Below are positions 44,063-54,613 of a stretch of 64,000 nt of DNA, one piece after another. The stretch comes from DASRDU01 sp035652435. Its GTDB lineage: Bacteria > Acidobacteriota > Blastocatellia > RBC074. The stretch covers positions 1 to 64,000 of the forward strand of contig DASRDU010000077.1 of assembly GCA_035652435.1 (NCBI GenBank), given 5' to 3'. The notes below the pieces were generated by a model, which worked only from the letters and a program-made list of their open reading frames with translations, had not been told where the DNA came from and searched no databases. Made by a program: the position numbers and the translations under genes. The stretch's first letter is position 1, and the number at the start of each line of letters is the position of its first letter.

Positions 44063-44178
44063 GGTAGTGGCTCAGACGGGAGAGTTGGTAATCCCGGCTT
44101 GAGCCGGAAGCGTCTGTTGCCAGACCCCTCCGGCTCAAGCCGGGACTACGAACGGTCTCCCTCGATTGACCCACTACC
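44063..44178. mobile_element. Fold-back MITE with IS1-like ends
   Basis: 116 bp. The left end GGTAGTGGCTCAGACGGGAG (44063) and the complement of the right end (GGTAGTGGGTCAATCGAGGG, 44178 inward) agree at 17 of 22 positions. Both resemble the end at 115-138. Inside, CCCGGCTTGAGCCGGA (44093-44108) pairs exactly with 44129-44144, and the flanks also pair, so almost the whole element is one hairpin. No coding capacity and no clear target duplication seen. Confidence 0.65.
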
Positions 44179-44198
44179 CCCTTCATTTACATTGCCTG

Positions 44199-47100
44199 CT
44201 AGAAGAGCAGCTTCAGCCCGAACTGCAGCTCGCGCATCGTGCCGCGCATGCCCGTGATTCTGCCGAAGTTCGCGCTGTTGCGGCTCGTGTCCGGGTTGCC
44301 CCAGTTCGGGTGGTTCGGCGCGTTGAAGGCCTCGAAGCGGAATTGAATGCTCTTCGACTCCGTGAAGCGGATATTCTTCATCAGCGCCGTGTCCACGAGG
44401 ATGAAGCCGGGGCCGATGATCGTGTTGCGGCCCACGTTGCCGAACGTGCCGGCGGGCTGCAGGACAAAGGCGTCCGTATTGAACCAGCGGTCCAGCGTCC
44501 GCTGGTCGCCGTCCAGGACGGAATTAGTGCCGGCGACCTGATTCGGGCGGTCGAAGCCCGCGCCGATGTTCGACCGGTCTACGCCGGAGACGACCGTGAG
44601 CGGGAAGCCGGTTTGAATCGTCACGATGGGGCTGACCTGCCAGCCGCCGAGCAGGGCGTTGACGATCCCGCCCCGGTCGAGGAACCGCTTGCCGTTGCCG
44701 AACGGGAACTCATAAGTCGCCGAGCCGACGAAGCGGTGCGCGGTGTGGAAGCTGGAGAGCGCCTTCTCAGCCGCGAGGTTGTAGCTGTTCTGCGGGAAAA
44801 GCGTGTCGCCGTTGTGAGAGCGGATGGCGCTCGCGTTGTCAATCGAGCGCGACCAGGTGTAGCCCGTCAGGAAACTCAGTCCCCTGCTGAATCGCTTCTC
44901 GAGTTTCAGGCTCAGGCCGTTGTAGCTGGATTTGCCGCTGCCATCCACCTCCTGAATGCGCCCGAATTCGGGGTACGGCGCGCGCTCAAGCACCGAGCCG
45001 GTCGTCCCGGGAATGCTCTCGTTGAAGGCGCGCAAGCTTTCGAGCTTGCGACCGACCGAGCCGAGGTAGCCGACCTCGACCAGCATGTTGCCGCCGAGTT
45101 CGCGCTGCACGTTGAGCATGTACTGGATGATGTACGGCGTGCGGCGGCCGAAGATATTGCCGAGTACGTAGGGGTTGTTGACCTGCACCGTGCCACCGAG
45201 GTTGCGGAAGGGCGAACTCCAGGTCAGGTCAAGCTGCGTCGGCGTGGATTCGTCGCGGCGGCGTCCGGCAAGGTTGCGCGCCATGTCAAAACGCGGGTTG
45301 CCGGTGTCCTGCGAGTAGAAGACGCCGCCGCCGAGGCGGACAGTCCACCTGCTCGTCGGGCTCCAGGCGAGGCCGAAGCGCGGCGCGAAGTCGTTACGGT
45401 CGTCGTCCACCAGCCGCTCGCCCAAACGGCCGTCGCGCGCCACCTGAATCGCCGGGTTGAAGCGCAGCGTCAGACCCTCGTAGAAATCGCCGCTGCCCAT
45501 GCGGACGAAGACCGGGTGGCGGCTCTTGTCCGCCACGTTCGGCGTGCTGTCGGCGAACGGCACGAAGATGTTGACGAGGCGGCCCGTCTTGTCAAACCAG
45601 GGCGGCGTGTACTCGTAACGCAGGCCGAGGTTCAAAGTCAGCTTCGGCGTCAGCTTCCACGAGTCGTCAACGTAGTAATACTGGCTGAAGGCGCGGAACT
45701 GCGCCTGCGCGAGCGAGACCGAGACCTCGCAGCGTTTGCAGTAGCCGAGCAGGAAGTCGGCGAAGCTGTTGCCGGTGCCGGACGCGCCCCTGTTCGTCGT
45801 CGCATTCGGCTCGAAGAGGAACGCGCCGCGCGCGAACTGGTTGCCGACCTGGTTGTACTGGTCCCAGCGCAACTCGCCGCCGAAGCGGAACGCGTGGCTG
45901 CCGAGCGTCCAGCTGAAGTTGTCCACGAACTGGTAGGTGCGGTTCGTGTTCACGTACGGCCCCTCGGAGTCGTCGCCGAAGCCGGAGAAGCCCGAGACGG
46001 TGATGCTCGGGATGCCCCAGGCGATGGGCGGGCCGGAGGCGACGCCGGGGATGGCCAGTTCGCCCACGACGTCGCGCACGCCCGCCAGTTCGCGGCCCAG
46101 GCTGTTGAAGAACGAGTTATAGCCGAAGCGCGCTTCGTTCACCTTCGCCGCCCCGAAGGTGCGCGTGTTGGAGGCCATCACCTGCCGGACGGTCGTGAGC
46201 AGCTTCGTGCCGTTCAGCTGCAGCCCCGGGTCAATCTGCTTCTCGTCGCCCCAGCTGTAGCGCCCGGCCCAGTTCGACGACGCGCTCTCGATGAAGTCGC
46301 CGCGCCCGATGAACTGGTCCTTGTCGATCAGGCGGCGGTTCGACTGCTCGTGGTTGACGCCGAGCGCGTTCGGGTTCAGCGTCGGCGCGGGGTAAAACTC
46401 CAGCAGCCTGGCCGAAGTCGGGTGAATGCGGTTCTGCGGGATGATGTTGCCGGGGAACGGCTGGCCCGTCAGCGGGTCGTAAATCGGGTTCGAGAGCGCG
46501 GAGAAGTTGCCGGTGCGCCACGCCGTCGGCGGCAGCGTGTAGCGCCCGAGCAGATTCTTGCGGTCGCGGTACCCCTCGAAATTGGTCAGGAAGAAGACGC
46601 GCTCGCGGTTGTCGTAGCCGAGCGGCCCGAAGAACTTCTTCGGCAGCCAGACGGGGCCGCCGAGCGTGAAGCCGTACTGGTTCCACTTGAACGGGTCTTT
46701 GCACCCCGATGTCGGGGTTCTGACCGACGGACAGTCTTTCGTCTTTTTCCCCGTGAAGTCGTAGTTACGCGCGTCGAGTACGTCGTTGCGGATGAACTCG
46801 AAGACCGAGCCGTGATACTCCTTCGTGCCCGACTTGGTCGAGATGTTGATCTGCGTCGAGGCGCGCCCGAACTCGGCGGGGAAGATGCCGGTCTGTACCT
46901 TGAACTCCTGCAGCGCGTCAATCGAAGGCAGGATGATCGGCGTGTTGAAATTCACGTCCGTATTCTCGATGCCGTCAATCGTGAAGCGGTTGAAGTAGCT
47001 GCGCTGCCCGGCGACCGAGATTTGCTGGTTCGAGCGTGTGCCGCCCTGGCGCGACCCGGCCTGTCCGGCCTGCTGGAAGCCGAAGCTGACGTTGGGCGCG

Positions 47101-47579
47101 GTGGCGACGAGCTGGAGAAAGTTGCGCCCGTTGAGCGGCAGGTCCACGATGCGCTTGTTCTCGATCACCGTGCCGACCGTCGTACTCTCCGGCGAGAGTA
47201 AGGGCGCGCCGCCCGTCACGGTCACCGTCTCGCCGACCGAGCCGACCTCGAGCGAGAGGTCAATGCGCGCGACCTGCTGCACCTGTAACTCAATCCTGTC
47301 GCGGACCGCGATCTTGAAGCCCTGCTGCTCGACGCGCAGCGCGTAGACGCCGGGCTGGAGCGAGGGCAGGTTGTAGATGCCTTCATTGTTGGTCGCCGCG
47401 CGGCGCACCGCCCCCGTCGCGGTATTAGTTGCCGTCACGGTCGCGCCCGCGACCGCCGCGCCGCCCGCGTCGGTGACGACGCCCGTGATTTCGCCGGAAG
47501 TCTGTGCGGCGGCGGGGAGGCCGAGCGCGGCCAGCAGCAGCAGGCCGAGCCAGAATGGTGTGAACGCTCTCTTTCGCAT
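44199..47579 (-). CDS. Oar-like TonB-dependent outer-membrane receptor with carboxypeptidase-regulatory N-terminal domain
   Basis: 1126 residues from ATG at 47579 (AGGGAG 8 nt upstream); the upstream in-frame extension is not needed. Signal peptide 1-27 (PFWLGLLLLAALGLPAAAQ). Domain 1 (about 28-120) is the CarboxypepD_reg-like beta-sandwich (GEITGVVTDAGGAAVAGATV, NNEGIYNLPSLQPGVYALRV). Then a plug (VIENKRIVDLPLNGRNFLQL) and a long beta-barrel ending in Phe (LQFGLKLLF), typical of outer-membrane proteins. No TonB box is clear. Such receptors are abundant in Acidobacteria and probably import large organics. It is divergent from a GntR-type regulator. Confidence 0.9.
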   Translation of the reverse strand: MRKRAFTPFWLGLLLLAALGLPAAAQTSGEITGVVTDAGGAAVAGATVTATNTATGAVRRAATNNEGIYNLPSLQPGVYALRVEQQGFKIAVRDRIELQVQQVARIDLSLEVGSVGETVTVTGGAPLLSPESTTVGTVIENKRIVDLPLNGRNFLQLVATAPNVSFGFQQAGQAGSRQGGTRSNQQISVAGQRSYFNRFTIDGIENTDVNFNTPIILPSIDALQEFKVQTGIFPAEFGRASTQINISTKSGTKEYHGSVFEFIRNDVLDARNYDFTGKKTKDCPSVRTPTSGCKDPFKWNQYGFTLGGPVWLPKKFFGPLGYDNRERVFFLTNFEGYRDRKNLLGRYTLPPTAWRTGNFSALSNPIYDPLTGQPFPGNIIPQNRIHPTSARLLEFYPAPTLNPNALGVNHEQSNRRLIDKDQFIGRGDFIESASSNWAGRYSWGDEKQIDPGLQLNGTKLLTTVRQVMASNTRTFGAAKVNEARFGYNSFFNSLGRELAGVRDVVGELAIPGVASGPPIAWGIPSITVSGFSGFGDDSEGPYVNTNRTYQFVDNFSWTLGSHAFRFGGELRWDQYNQVGNQFARGAFLFEPNATTNRGASGTGNSFADFLLGYCKRCEVSVSLAQAQFRAFSQYYYVDDSWKLTPKLTLNLGLRYEYTPPWFDKTGRLVNIFVPFADSTPNVADKSRHPVFVRMGSGDFYEGLTLRFNPAIQVARDGRLGERLVDDDRNDFAPRFGLAWSPTSRWTVRLGGGVFYSQDTGNPRFDMARNLAGRRRDESTPTQLDLTWSSPFRNLGGTVQVNNPYVLGNIFGRRTPYIIQYMLNVQRELGGNMLVEVGYLGSVGRKLESLRAFNESIPGTTGSVLERAPYPEFGRIQEVDGSGKSSYNGLSLKLEKRFSRGLSFLTGYTWSRSIDNASAIRSHNGDTLFPQNSYNLAAEKALSSFHTAHRFVGSATYEFPFGNGKRFLDRGGIVNALLGGWQVSPIVTIQTGFPLTVVSGVDRSNIGAGFDRPNQVAGTNSVLDGDQRTLDRWFNTDAFVLQPAGTFGNVGRNTIIGPGFILVDTALMKNIRFTESKSIQFRFEAFNAPNHPNWGNPDTSRNSANFGRITGMRGTMRELQFGLKLLF

Positions 47580-47786
47580 AATCAAACTCCCTGTGTTAAG
47601 GCATGCAGCGGGCGGCTGAAAAGGTTCCCGGAGCCGGGCCGCGCCGCGACACACAAACCAATGCCGCAGGAACCGGAAGTTCCCGCCGCGAAAAGTCGGA
47701 GATGAAAACTGACCCGCCTGGTTACTGCGAAGTTACTGCGAAATTTATTCAGCCACCCATCCCAGCTCGGTCGTGGCAGTTGATTA

Positions 47787-47815
47787 TTGATAATTGATTA
47801 TTACTTGATTACTAT
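47787..47815 (+). promoter_or_regulatory. Sigma70-type promoter with TTGATTA repeats
   Basis: TTGATA (47787-47792), exact 17-nt spacer, TACTAT (47810-47815). It overlaps an AT-rich run with TTGATTA repeated about three times (47780-47811), which is out of character for this GC-rich region and could be an operator for the regulator itself. Transcription would start at about 47822, only about 5 nt before the ATG. Confidence 0.6.
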
Positions 47816-47826
47816 AGAGAGTGTCA

Positions 47827-48696
47827 ATGAAACCGGACACCAAAAAGCAGAAAAAAATCGCCGCCGCCCGCCGCGCCGCCGCGGGCTCGCGTGTCTCACC
47901 TTCCGGCCTTCCGGCCGGAAAGATGCGCCCCGTTTCTGACGGCGCCCCGGCCGTGCCCCCCGCCCGGGCTCGCGTGCCAGCCCTGCGCCGCCTGCAGCGC
48001 CCTGCCACGCAGCTGGCCTCGCTGAGCGAGCAGATCAGGGAGCAGATTCGCAGGCAGATCATTCACGGCGTACTGAAACCGGGCGAAAGGCTGGTCGAGC
48101 TGGAAATCGCGGCCGGGATGGGCGTCAGTCAGGGGCCGGTGCGCGAGGCGCTGCAGCGTCTGGAGAGCGAGGGGCTGGTCGAGCGGCAGAGCCGCACGGC
48201 GACCTACGTGACCGCCCCTTCGGTCGAAGAGATGTATGAACTCTCGATGATCCGCAAGATGGTCGAAGAGTTTGCCTTCCGCCGCACGGCCCGCAACATC
48301 ACGCCCGAAGACTGCGACCGGCTGCAAACCCTGGTGGATGAAATGCGCGAGGCCGCCGGGCAACACGACATCGTGACGATGGAGGGCCTCGACCTGGAGT
48401 TTCACCAGACCGTCTGCGAGTTGTCGGGCAGTAAAAACCTGCTGCGCGTCTGGCTGCCGCTCTTCACACAACTCCAGCGGTTCATCGTCGAAGCCCATTA
48501 CCGCTACTTCCCGCAGGTGGTCGAGATTGCCGACGGCCACCAGCCGCTCGTGGACGCGCTCCGCACGCGCGACCCGGAGCGCGCCGCCGCCGCCCTCAAT
48601 GAACACGTCATGCTTTCCTGGTCGCGCATCAACGCCGAAAAAAAACTCCCGCCCGCGGAGTCGAGCGGCACGGCCGGGGGGAAACCATCCCGCTGA
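47827..48696 (+). CDS. GntR-family transcriptional regulator (FCD type)
   Basis: 289 residues. A GTG two codons earlier is also possible. A basic, Ala/Pro-rich N-terminus (about 60 residues) precedes the winged helix: LASLSEQIREQIRRQIIHGV, KPGERLVELEIAAGMGVSQG, PVREALQRLESEGLVERQSR. Then the all-helical FCD effector domain (DLEFHQTVCELSGSKNLLRV, HQPLVDALRTRDPERAAAAL, NEHVMLSW), with His and Asp ligand residues. FCD regulators usually bind small organic acids. It is divergent from the Oar-like receptor at 44199, a likely target. It has almost no leader (see the promoter). Confidence 0.9.
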   Translation: MKPDTKKQKKIAAARRAAAGSRVSPSGLPAGKMRPVSDGAPAVPPARARVPALRRLQRPATQLASLSEQIREQIRRQIIHGVLKPGERLVELEIAAGMGVSQGPVREALQRLESEGLVERQSRTATYVTAPSVEEMYELSMIRKMVEEFAFRRTARNITPEDCDRLQTLVDEMREAAGQHDIVTMEGLDLEFHQTVCELSGSKNLLRVWLPLFTQLQRFIVEAHYRYFPQVVEIADGHQPLVDALRTRDPERAAAALNEHVMLSWSRINAEKKLPPAESSGTAGGKPSR

Positions 48697-48713
48697 CGCA
48701 GCGGCGGGATGGT
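48684..48713 (+). terminator. Hairpin overlapping the regulator's stop codon
   Basis: ACCATCCCGC (48684-48693) pairs with GCGGGATGGT (48704-48713), loop 10 nt, followed by CGTTTGTCTG. Stem is GC-rich; T run is weak. Confidence 0.55.
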
Positions 48714-48893
48714 CGTTTGTCTGATCGTTCACAGGATCGAAAGAGCCGCAGTCCGGGAGTTCACGCCCCATCGCGCCAGTCGCGGCGAGGGTACGTTCTT
48801 GTGACGTCGCCGGGAGCCGCGCTCGCTGTCGCTGCCGACTCGCGTTTACTCTTCAAAGGGTCGCGCTCCGCAAACGGCGCATACCGTCTCGAA

Positions 48894-50252
<1,359 letters not shown>

Positions 50253-50348
50253 CGTCTCACTCACCTGAAAATAGTTTGCAGTACCGGCTGGCGGCCGGAG
50301 TGTTTTGACGGGCGATCCCTTCCGCCTGAAGGCGGGCCTGCGAACTTT

Positions 50349-53300
50349 TCATCGTTTCAGGGCTTTGCCCGCGACCGGAACCGGTCCCGGATTGAGATTC
50401 TCCACCGTCGCATTTACCGCGCCTTTTGACTTTGCCGGCGAGGCCGCCGGATTTTCTTCCCGCCCGCGGCGATGGCGGAACTGCCTGCTGGTGGCGATTT
50501 CCGCCGCGAGTTGCGCAAAAGTGGCGTCGCCGCCCGCCTGCACCATCCGATCAATCAGCAATTGATCGGACGCCAGAACGGTGCGCCCCAGCGCGTAGCC
50601 CACCAGTTTATAAGAGAGGGTCTTGCGAACCTGCTCGTCCTTCGACTTCAGGTATTTGAGCAGCCCGTCCACACCGGCGATCTCCGTCTTATCAGACAAC
50701 GTCCCCGAATCCTCAATCGGTTTTCCGTCGGGATATTGATCCCGCCAGCGCCCGGTCGGGTCATAATGTTCCAGCGAAAAACCGAGTGGGTCAATGCGGG
50801 TATGGCAATTGGCGCAGGAGGTGTTGCGCTTGTGCTGTTCCAGCCGGGCTTTTACTGACAAGCCGCCGAAGAGTTTGTCATCCGCCGGAATTGATCCGGC
50901 GTCAGCGGGCGGAGGTGGTACTGCGGTGCCCAGCACCCGGCGCAAAATCCAGTCGCCGCGCTTAACGGGGCTGGTGCGCAGCGGCGCGGATGTCGCCGTC
51001 AGGACCGCCCCCAGGCGGAGTAGTCCGCCGCGCCGGAACGCGCCCGCGCCCTCCACCAGTTCCGGCCGTTCTGTGGACCTGATCTCCTTCTTCACCCCGT
51101 AAAACACGGCCAGATCCTTATTCAGAAAAGTGTAGTCGGCCAGCAGGATTTCGCGGAGTGGCCGGTCTTTCCGAATCACATGCTCAAAGAACGAGACTGC
51201 CTCGTCGTACATGGCATCCCTCACGCCGTCCGTGAACTCGGGGAAGCGGCTCGTATCAACTCCCTTGTGCCGGTCGAAATGGTAGAAGCCGAGCCACTGG
51301 CCGAAAAACTCAATCGAGAGTCGCCGCGCCTTCGGATCGGCCAGCATCCGCTTTACCTGCCGCTGAATCCCTTGCGAGTCGGTCAACTCACCCGCGCCGG
51401 CCGCGCGCCGCAATTCGTCATCGGGAATCGAGGACCACAGAAAATAACTGAGACGGCTGGCCATCTCCCAGTTCGTGAGCGGCTTGACGGGCGGCAGATC
51501 CGCCACCGGTTTGATGCGCGCAGAGTCCGCGACCGGCTCCACGCGGTAAAGGAACTGCGGCGCGATCAGGATGCGGGCGAGCAGCGCCCGGATCGCCTTA
51601 GGATGATCGGGGTCGGCGACGATGAGTTGGTCGTAGAAGGATCGGAGGCTCTGTTTTTCCGGCCCGGTCAGGGGGCGACGCCACGCGCGGCTGGCAAACT
51701 CCAGGGCGTCTCTGACGTGACCCGGTCGGGCAGCCGCCTGCGCCGCCAGGACGGCGTCGTACTCGCGCCGCAGCAGGGTCACATACTTGCGCATGTCGGC
51801 AGGCAGGGCTTCAATCCCGGCCTTGTCCATTTGTGCGATGCCTCTGCCTTTCAGATCAAACCCAAAATGGCTGGCCAGTAACCGCAGATAATTGTCGTGG
51901 TACTCAAATGACGCATAAAGGTCATTCCAGGCGTGGTCGAGCCGCGCACGCGTGGCGCCGTCAATCAGGTTCTCGACCACAAACCGATCATCCCGGTGAT
52001 ACTTCACTTTTTGCACGAATTCGTCGTGTTCGGGCACATTGTAGGTGTTGTCGAACGGGTCAGGCACAGGGTCCTTATCCGCCGGGGTCGGCTCGCCGTG
52101 CGAATTCGGCGGCAGCAGCGTAGCGAACTCCATCACCCCCGTTCGAAACGCCCGGTAACCGGCGCTCTTCATATCCCCCACCAGCGCACGGGTTGGTTGT
52201 CCCCGGGTCATACCGTCCGCGCGGTCGGCAATCACGATACGGACGACCTGGTCACGATTACGGCCAAGCTCGGCGTCAACCTGCAGGTTCAGGCTGAATC
52301 GCCCTTCAGGCATTGGCACCTCGAACATCACCGGGCCTTCTGACGCGAAATCGTCCGGGCCGATGGGAGTGCCGTCAGGGCTTTTCCCAAAGTTCAGCCT
52401 CGTGGCGGTTTCCTCATTGACCACCGCCCTCAGCGCCCGCCTCGGACCGGGCGGGAGGATGCCGCGCCGCAGGTTCGCCAGCGCCTGTGCTTCCTCTGCC
52501 AGCACGACGACTGATTCGCCGGCCTGCACCTGCGCGCGAGGCGCAACGGGGCGGAACCCGACGGTCAGATTGCGCCAGATGATGACGGGCTTTTCGCCCA
52601 TTGCGGGATTCACTGCGGCGACATTCAGATAAATTTTCGCCGGCCCCGGCTGGACCGGCCCACGCCCCCCGCCTCTCACATAGGCAAAATGATGAGTGGA
52701 GTTGACATTCAGCGTACGGTCGCTGAATTCGAGCGGGCTTTCATCCCCGGCGCCGCCAGCGGCCACGTCACCGCGCGCAAAGAGCCAGCTCGGCCAGGTG
52801 ACCATGAACTTCTGGATCTCTTCACAACCCGCCCGCGCGGTTGCAATGGAGTTTTTGTTGCCATCCCCGGGGGCCGGCAGCCTGCGCCAGCGCGAAACGA
52901 TCTCGGAAGTCGGATAACCCGGCGCAGGTTTATTCATCACCTGCCAGATGTGCTGAGCAAAGCGCGTGGCAATGCCTTCACGCGCGGCGAGCGCTGGCAA
53001 CGTCGCGCCGGCCTCACCCAGCGCGGCGCGGTGCTTGTACTGCCATGCAACGAACAGGGCCTTGCTATACTTTTCGAGTCCGAACGGCCCGCCGCCTTCG
53101 CCCGAGACGGTGCGGAAGCCGTTGGCAGCATAGATCTCCCTGATCCGCTCAACCGCCGACATTTCAAACCCCGTCTTGCCGGGGCGCGAAAAAAATTCGA
53201 GCGGCCCGGATCCGATCACGGCGTGATCGGCGATGATCTTCGCCGCGGCCAGGTAGCGCTCCAGGTTGGCATCCTGCATGAACTGAACATCGCCGAAATT

Positions 53301-53846
53301 CGTAAAGCCTTCTCCGCCGACCGAATCACTCGCCGAATCAATCCCGACATTCAGATCAAGCCCGGTCAGGTCCCTGATCGTCCACGCATACTCGCCGCTG
53401 GTGAGTCTCCGGACCGTCACCTGCCCCGGATCGCCGTCATACTTTTTTGCGTAATCGTGCAGCGCTGTGCGGATCCAGGTGATGGCCTGCGCACGTTCAG
53501 CGTCGCTCGGCTGCGGCATGGATTTGGGCGGCATGGTTTTCAGCTCAAGCGCGGCTGCCACCTTTTCCCACTGCTGGAAGCTTTCGCCAACCGAATCCTG
53601 CGCGACCAGTTGCTCAAGGCTCACTCCCGCCTTCGGTGCAGTCGCGCCATGACATTGAAAACAATACTGCCTGAATATCGTCGATGCGTTTGAGCCAGAC
53701 TGGTCAGTCTGCCGAGCGGTTTCGGCGATGCTGACGGCGCGGGTGCTTCCGACAATGCTGACGGCTGTGATGCAGGCCAGCAGCACGAATATAACTTTCC
53801 AGCAGCGGGCCTTTTTAACTGACTCCGGATCCCACAAGCTTCTCAT
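50349..53846 (-). CDS. Large DUF1587/1592/1588/1585-type secreted c-cytochrome
   Basis: 1165 residues from ATG at 53846 with GAGG upstream; the longer frame would use TTG. Signal anchor about 15-40. A first haem site in FRQYCFQCHGATAPKAG (Cys62, Cys65, His66) gives a PSCyt-type cytochrome c domain, followed by DUF1587 (VRRLTSGEYAWTIRDLTGLD). A long central region then leads to DUF1595/1592 (WEMASRLSYFLWSSIPDDEL), DUF1588 (GVLTATSAPLRTSPVKRGDW, SCANCHTRIDPLGFSLEHYD with a second CxxCH), and DUF1585 at the end. This domain order is the Planctomycete/Acidobacteria type. Function unproven. It is paired with the DUF1552 gene. Confidence 0.88.
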   Translation of the reverse strand: MRSLWDPESVKKARCWKVIFVLLACITAVSIVGSTRAVSIAETARQTDQSGSNASTIFRQYCFQCHGATAPKAGVSLEQLVAQDSVGESFQQWEKVAAALELKTMPPKSMPQPSDAERAQAITWIRTALHDYAKKYDGDPGQVTVRRLTSGEYAWTIRDLTGLDLNVGIDSASDSVGGEGFTNFGDVQFMQDANLERYLAAAKIIADHAVIGSGPLEFFSRPGKTGFEMSAVERIREIYAANGFRTVSGEGGGPFGLEKYSKALFVAWQYKHRAALGEAGATLPALAAREGIATRFAQHIWQVMNKPAPGYPTSEIVSRWRRLPAPGDGNKNSIATARAGCEEIQKFMVTWPSWLFARGDVAAGGAGDESPLEFSDRTLNVNSTHHFAYVRGGGRGPVQPGPAKIYLNVAAVNPAMGEKPVIIWRNLTVGFRPVAPRAQVQAGESVVVLAEEAQALANLRRGILPPGPRRALRAVVNEETATRLNFGKSPDGTPIGPDDFASEGPVMFEVPMPEGRFSLNLQVDAELGRNRDQVVRIVIADRADGMTRGQPTRALVGDMKSAGYRAFRTGVMEFATLLPPNSHGEPTPADKDPVPDPFDNTYNVPEHDEFVQKVKYHRDDRFVVENLIDGATRARLDHAWNDLYASFEYHDNYLRLLASHFGFDLKGRGIAQMDKAGIEALPADMRKYVTLLRREYDAVLAAQAAARPGHVRDALEFASRAWRRPLTGPEKQSLRSFYDQLIVADPDHPKAIRALLARILIAPQFLYRVEPVADSARIKPVADLPPVKPLTNWEMASRLSYFLWSSIPDDELRRAAGAGELTDSQGIQRQVKRMLADPKARRLSIEFFGQWLGFYHFDRHKGVDTSRFPEFTDGVRDAMYDEAVSFFEHVIRKDRPLREILLADYTFLNKDLAVFYGVKKEIRSTERPELVEGAGAFRRGGLLRLGAVLTATSAPLRTSPVKRGDWILRRVLGTAVPPPPADAGSIPADDKLFGGLSVKARLEQHKRNTSCANCHTRIDPLGFSLEHYDPTGRWRDQYPDGKPIEDSGTLSDKTEIAGVDGLLKYLKSKDEQVRKTLSYKLVGYALGRTVLASDQLLIDRMVQAGGDATFAQLAAEIATSRQFRHRRGREENPAASPAKSKGAVNATVENLNPGPVPVAGKALKR

Positions 53847-53953
53847 GATGTTATCGAGCCTCAATTATGCAATCCGACAAAACCTGATGACCGTCAGCCA
53901 TCAGACCAAGGCCCATCGCTTGTTCAGAGATATATGATCACCTTGATTGCTGG

Positions 53954-54279
53954 TTAAAGTCGGTTACTGCCAGCGCCAGTCAATGAGGCGTGCAGTTTGA
54001 TCTCAAAGCCGATGTTGGTCCCTGCCTGCAGCTGTTCGACGCCCATCTTTCCCAACTGAGAATTCCGCGTCTCGATGCTCTGGCGGCAGCGCCGCAAATC
54101 CATCTCAGCGCTCCAGTCGTTAGCAGGGCGCGTTCGTGATTATGGTGGAAGAACTTCGCAGCGACGGTGGCGACCGTCAGGAGTTCTGCATCGCTGGCCT
54201 GCGCCATGGCGTGGTCATGGTGACCGGCTTTCTGCAGCAATTCATCGACAATGACAAAGACCGTTATAAGTGGCTTCAT
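53954..54279 (-). pseudogene. IS982-like transposase remnant, internally deleted
   Basis: The first 49 codons from ATG at 54279 read LITVFVIVDELLQKAGHH, then AELLTVATVAAKFFHHNHER, as in the start of IS982-family transposases (a VDDLL-type helix and SDAEVLTxAxVAAxFF). After about ALLTT the frame is lost. Another frame continues RQSIETRNSQLGKMGVEQLQ then AGTNIGFEIKLHASL and stops at 53954, like the last residues of the same DDE transposases. The middle, with the catalytic residues, is missing. So this is a dead element, with the ends joined by a deletion. Confidence 0.65.
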
Positions 54280-54613
54280 TGTTTGTCCCCCCCCTGAAAA
54301 TGTTGGTTGATCACTTCCACTTTCAGTCGGTCCACCAATGAACGCCAGCCAGCAATCAAGGTATCTATATGCGGTACCAATATTCCTGCCGCACTTTTAC
54401 TGCCGACAATTCGACGGGAAAGCAGAAATTATATTCAGTCAGTGCGGCAAATCAACGGATTGCGGGGGGCCGGATTATTTATGGAAACGAGATTCTCAAG
54501 GTCAGGTTGATAATTGCCCCGAAGCTTCCAGCAGCAAGCGAGCTTCAGGATGGTAAGAGAGTTCCACCTGCCTGAGTGCTGCCGATTCGGCAAATTGACT
54601 TGCGTCGCTAATG
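54280..54613. other. AT-richer gene-poor stretch
   Basis: 334 nt between the transposase remnant and the SDR. No gene is convincing; short frames in all three plus-strand frames have no recognisable features. Base composition is less GC-rich than the surroundings and it starts with a C8 run (54287-54294), so it may be flanking debris of the decayed element. Confidence 0.5.

Noticed and set aside
44166..47201. A 1011-residue open frame on the plus strand
   Set aside because: It lies entirely antisense to the Oar-like receptor and has the Arg/Ala/Val-rich composition of GC-rich antisense frames, with no domain.
52689..53693. A 334-residue plus-strand frame
   Set aside because: Antisense to the DUF1592-type cytochrome; no motif seen.
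54307..54575. Three overlapping short plus-strand frames (67-72 residues)
   Set aside because: They share the same AT-richer DNA in all three frames, none with recognisable features.
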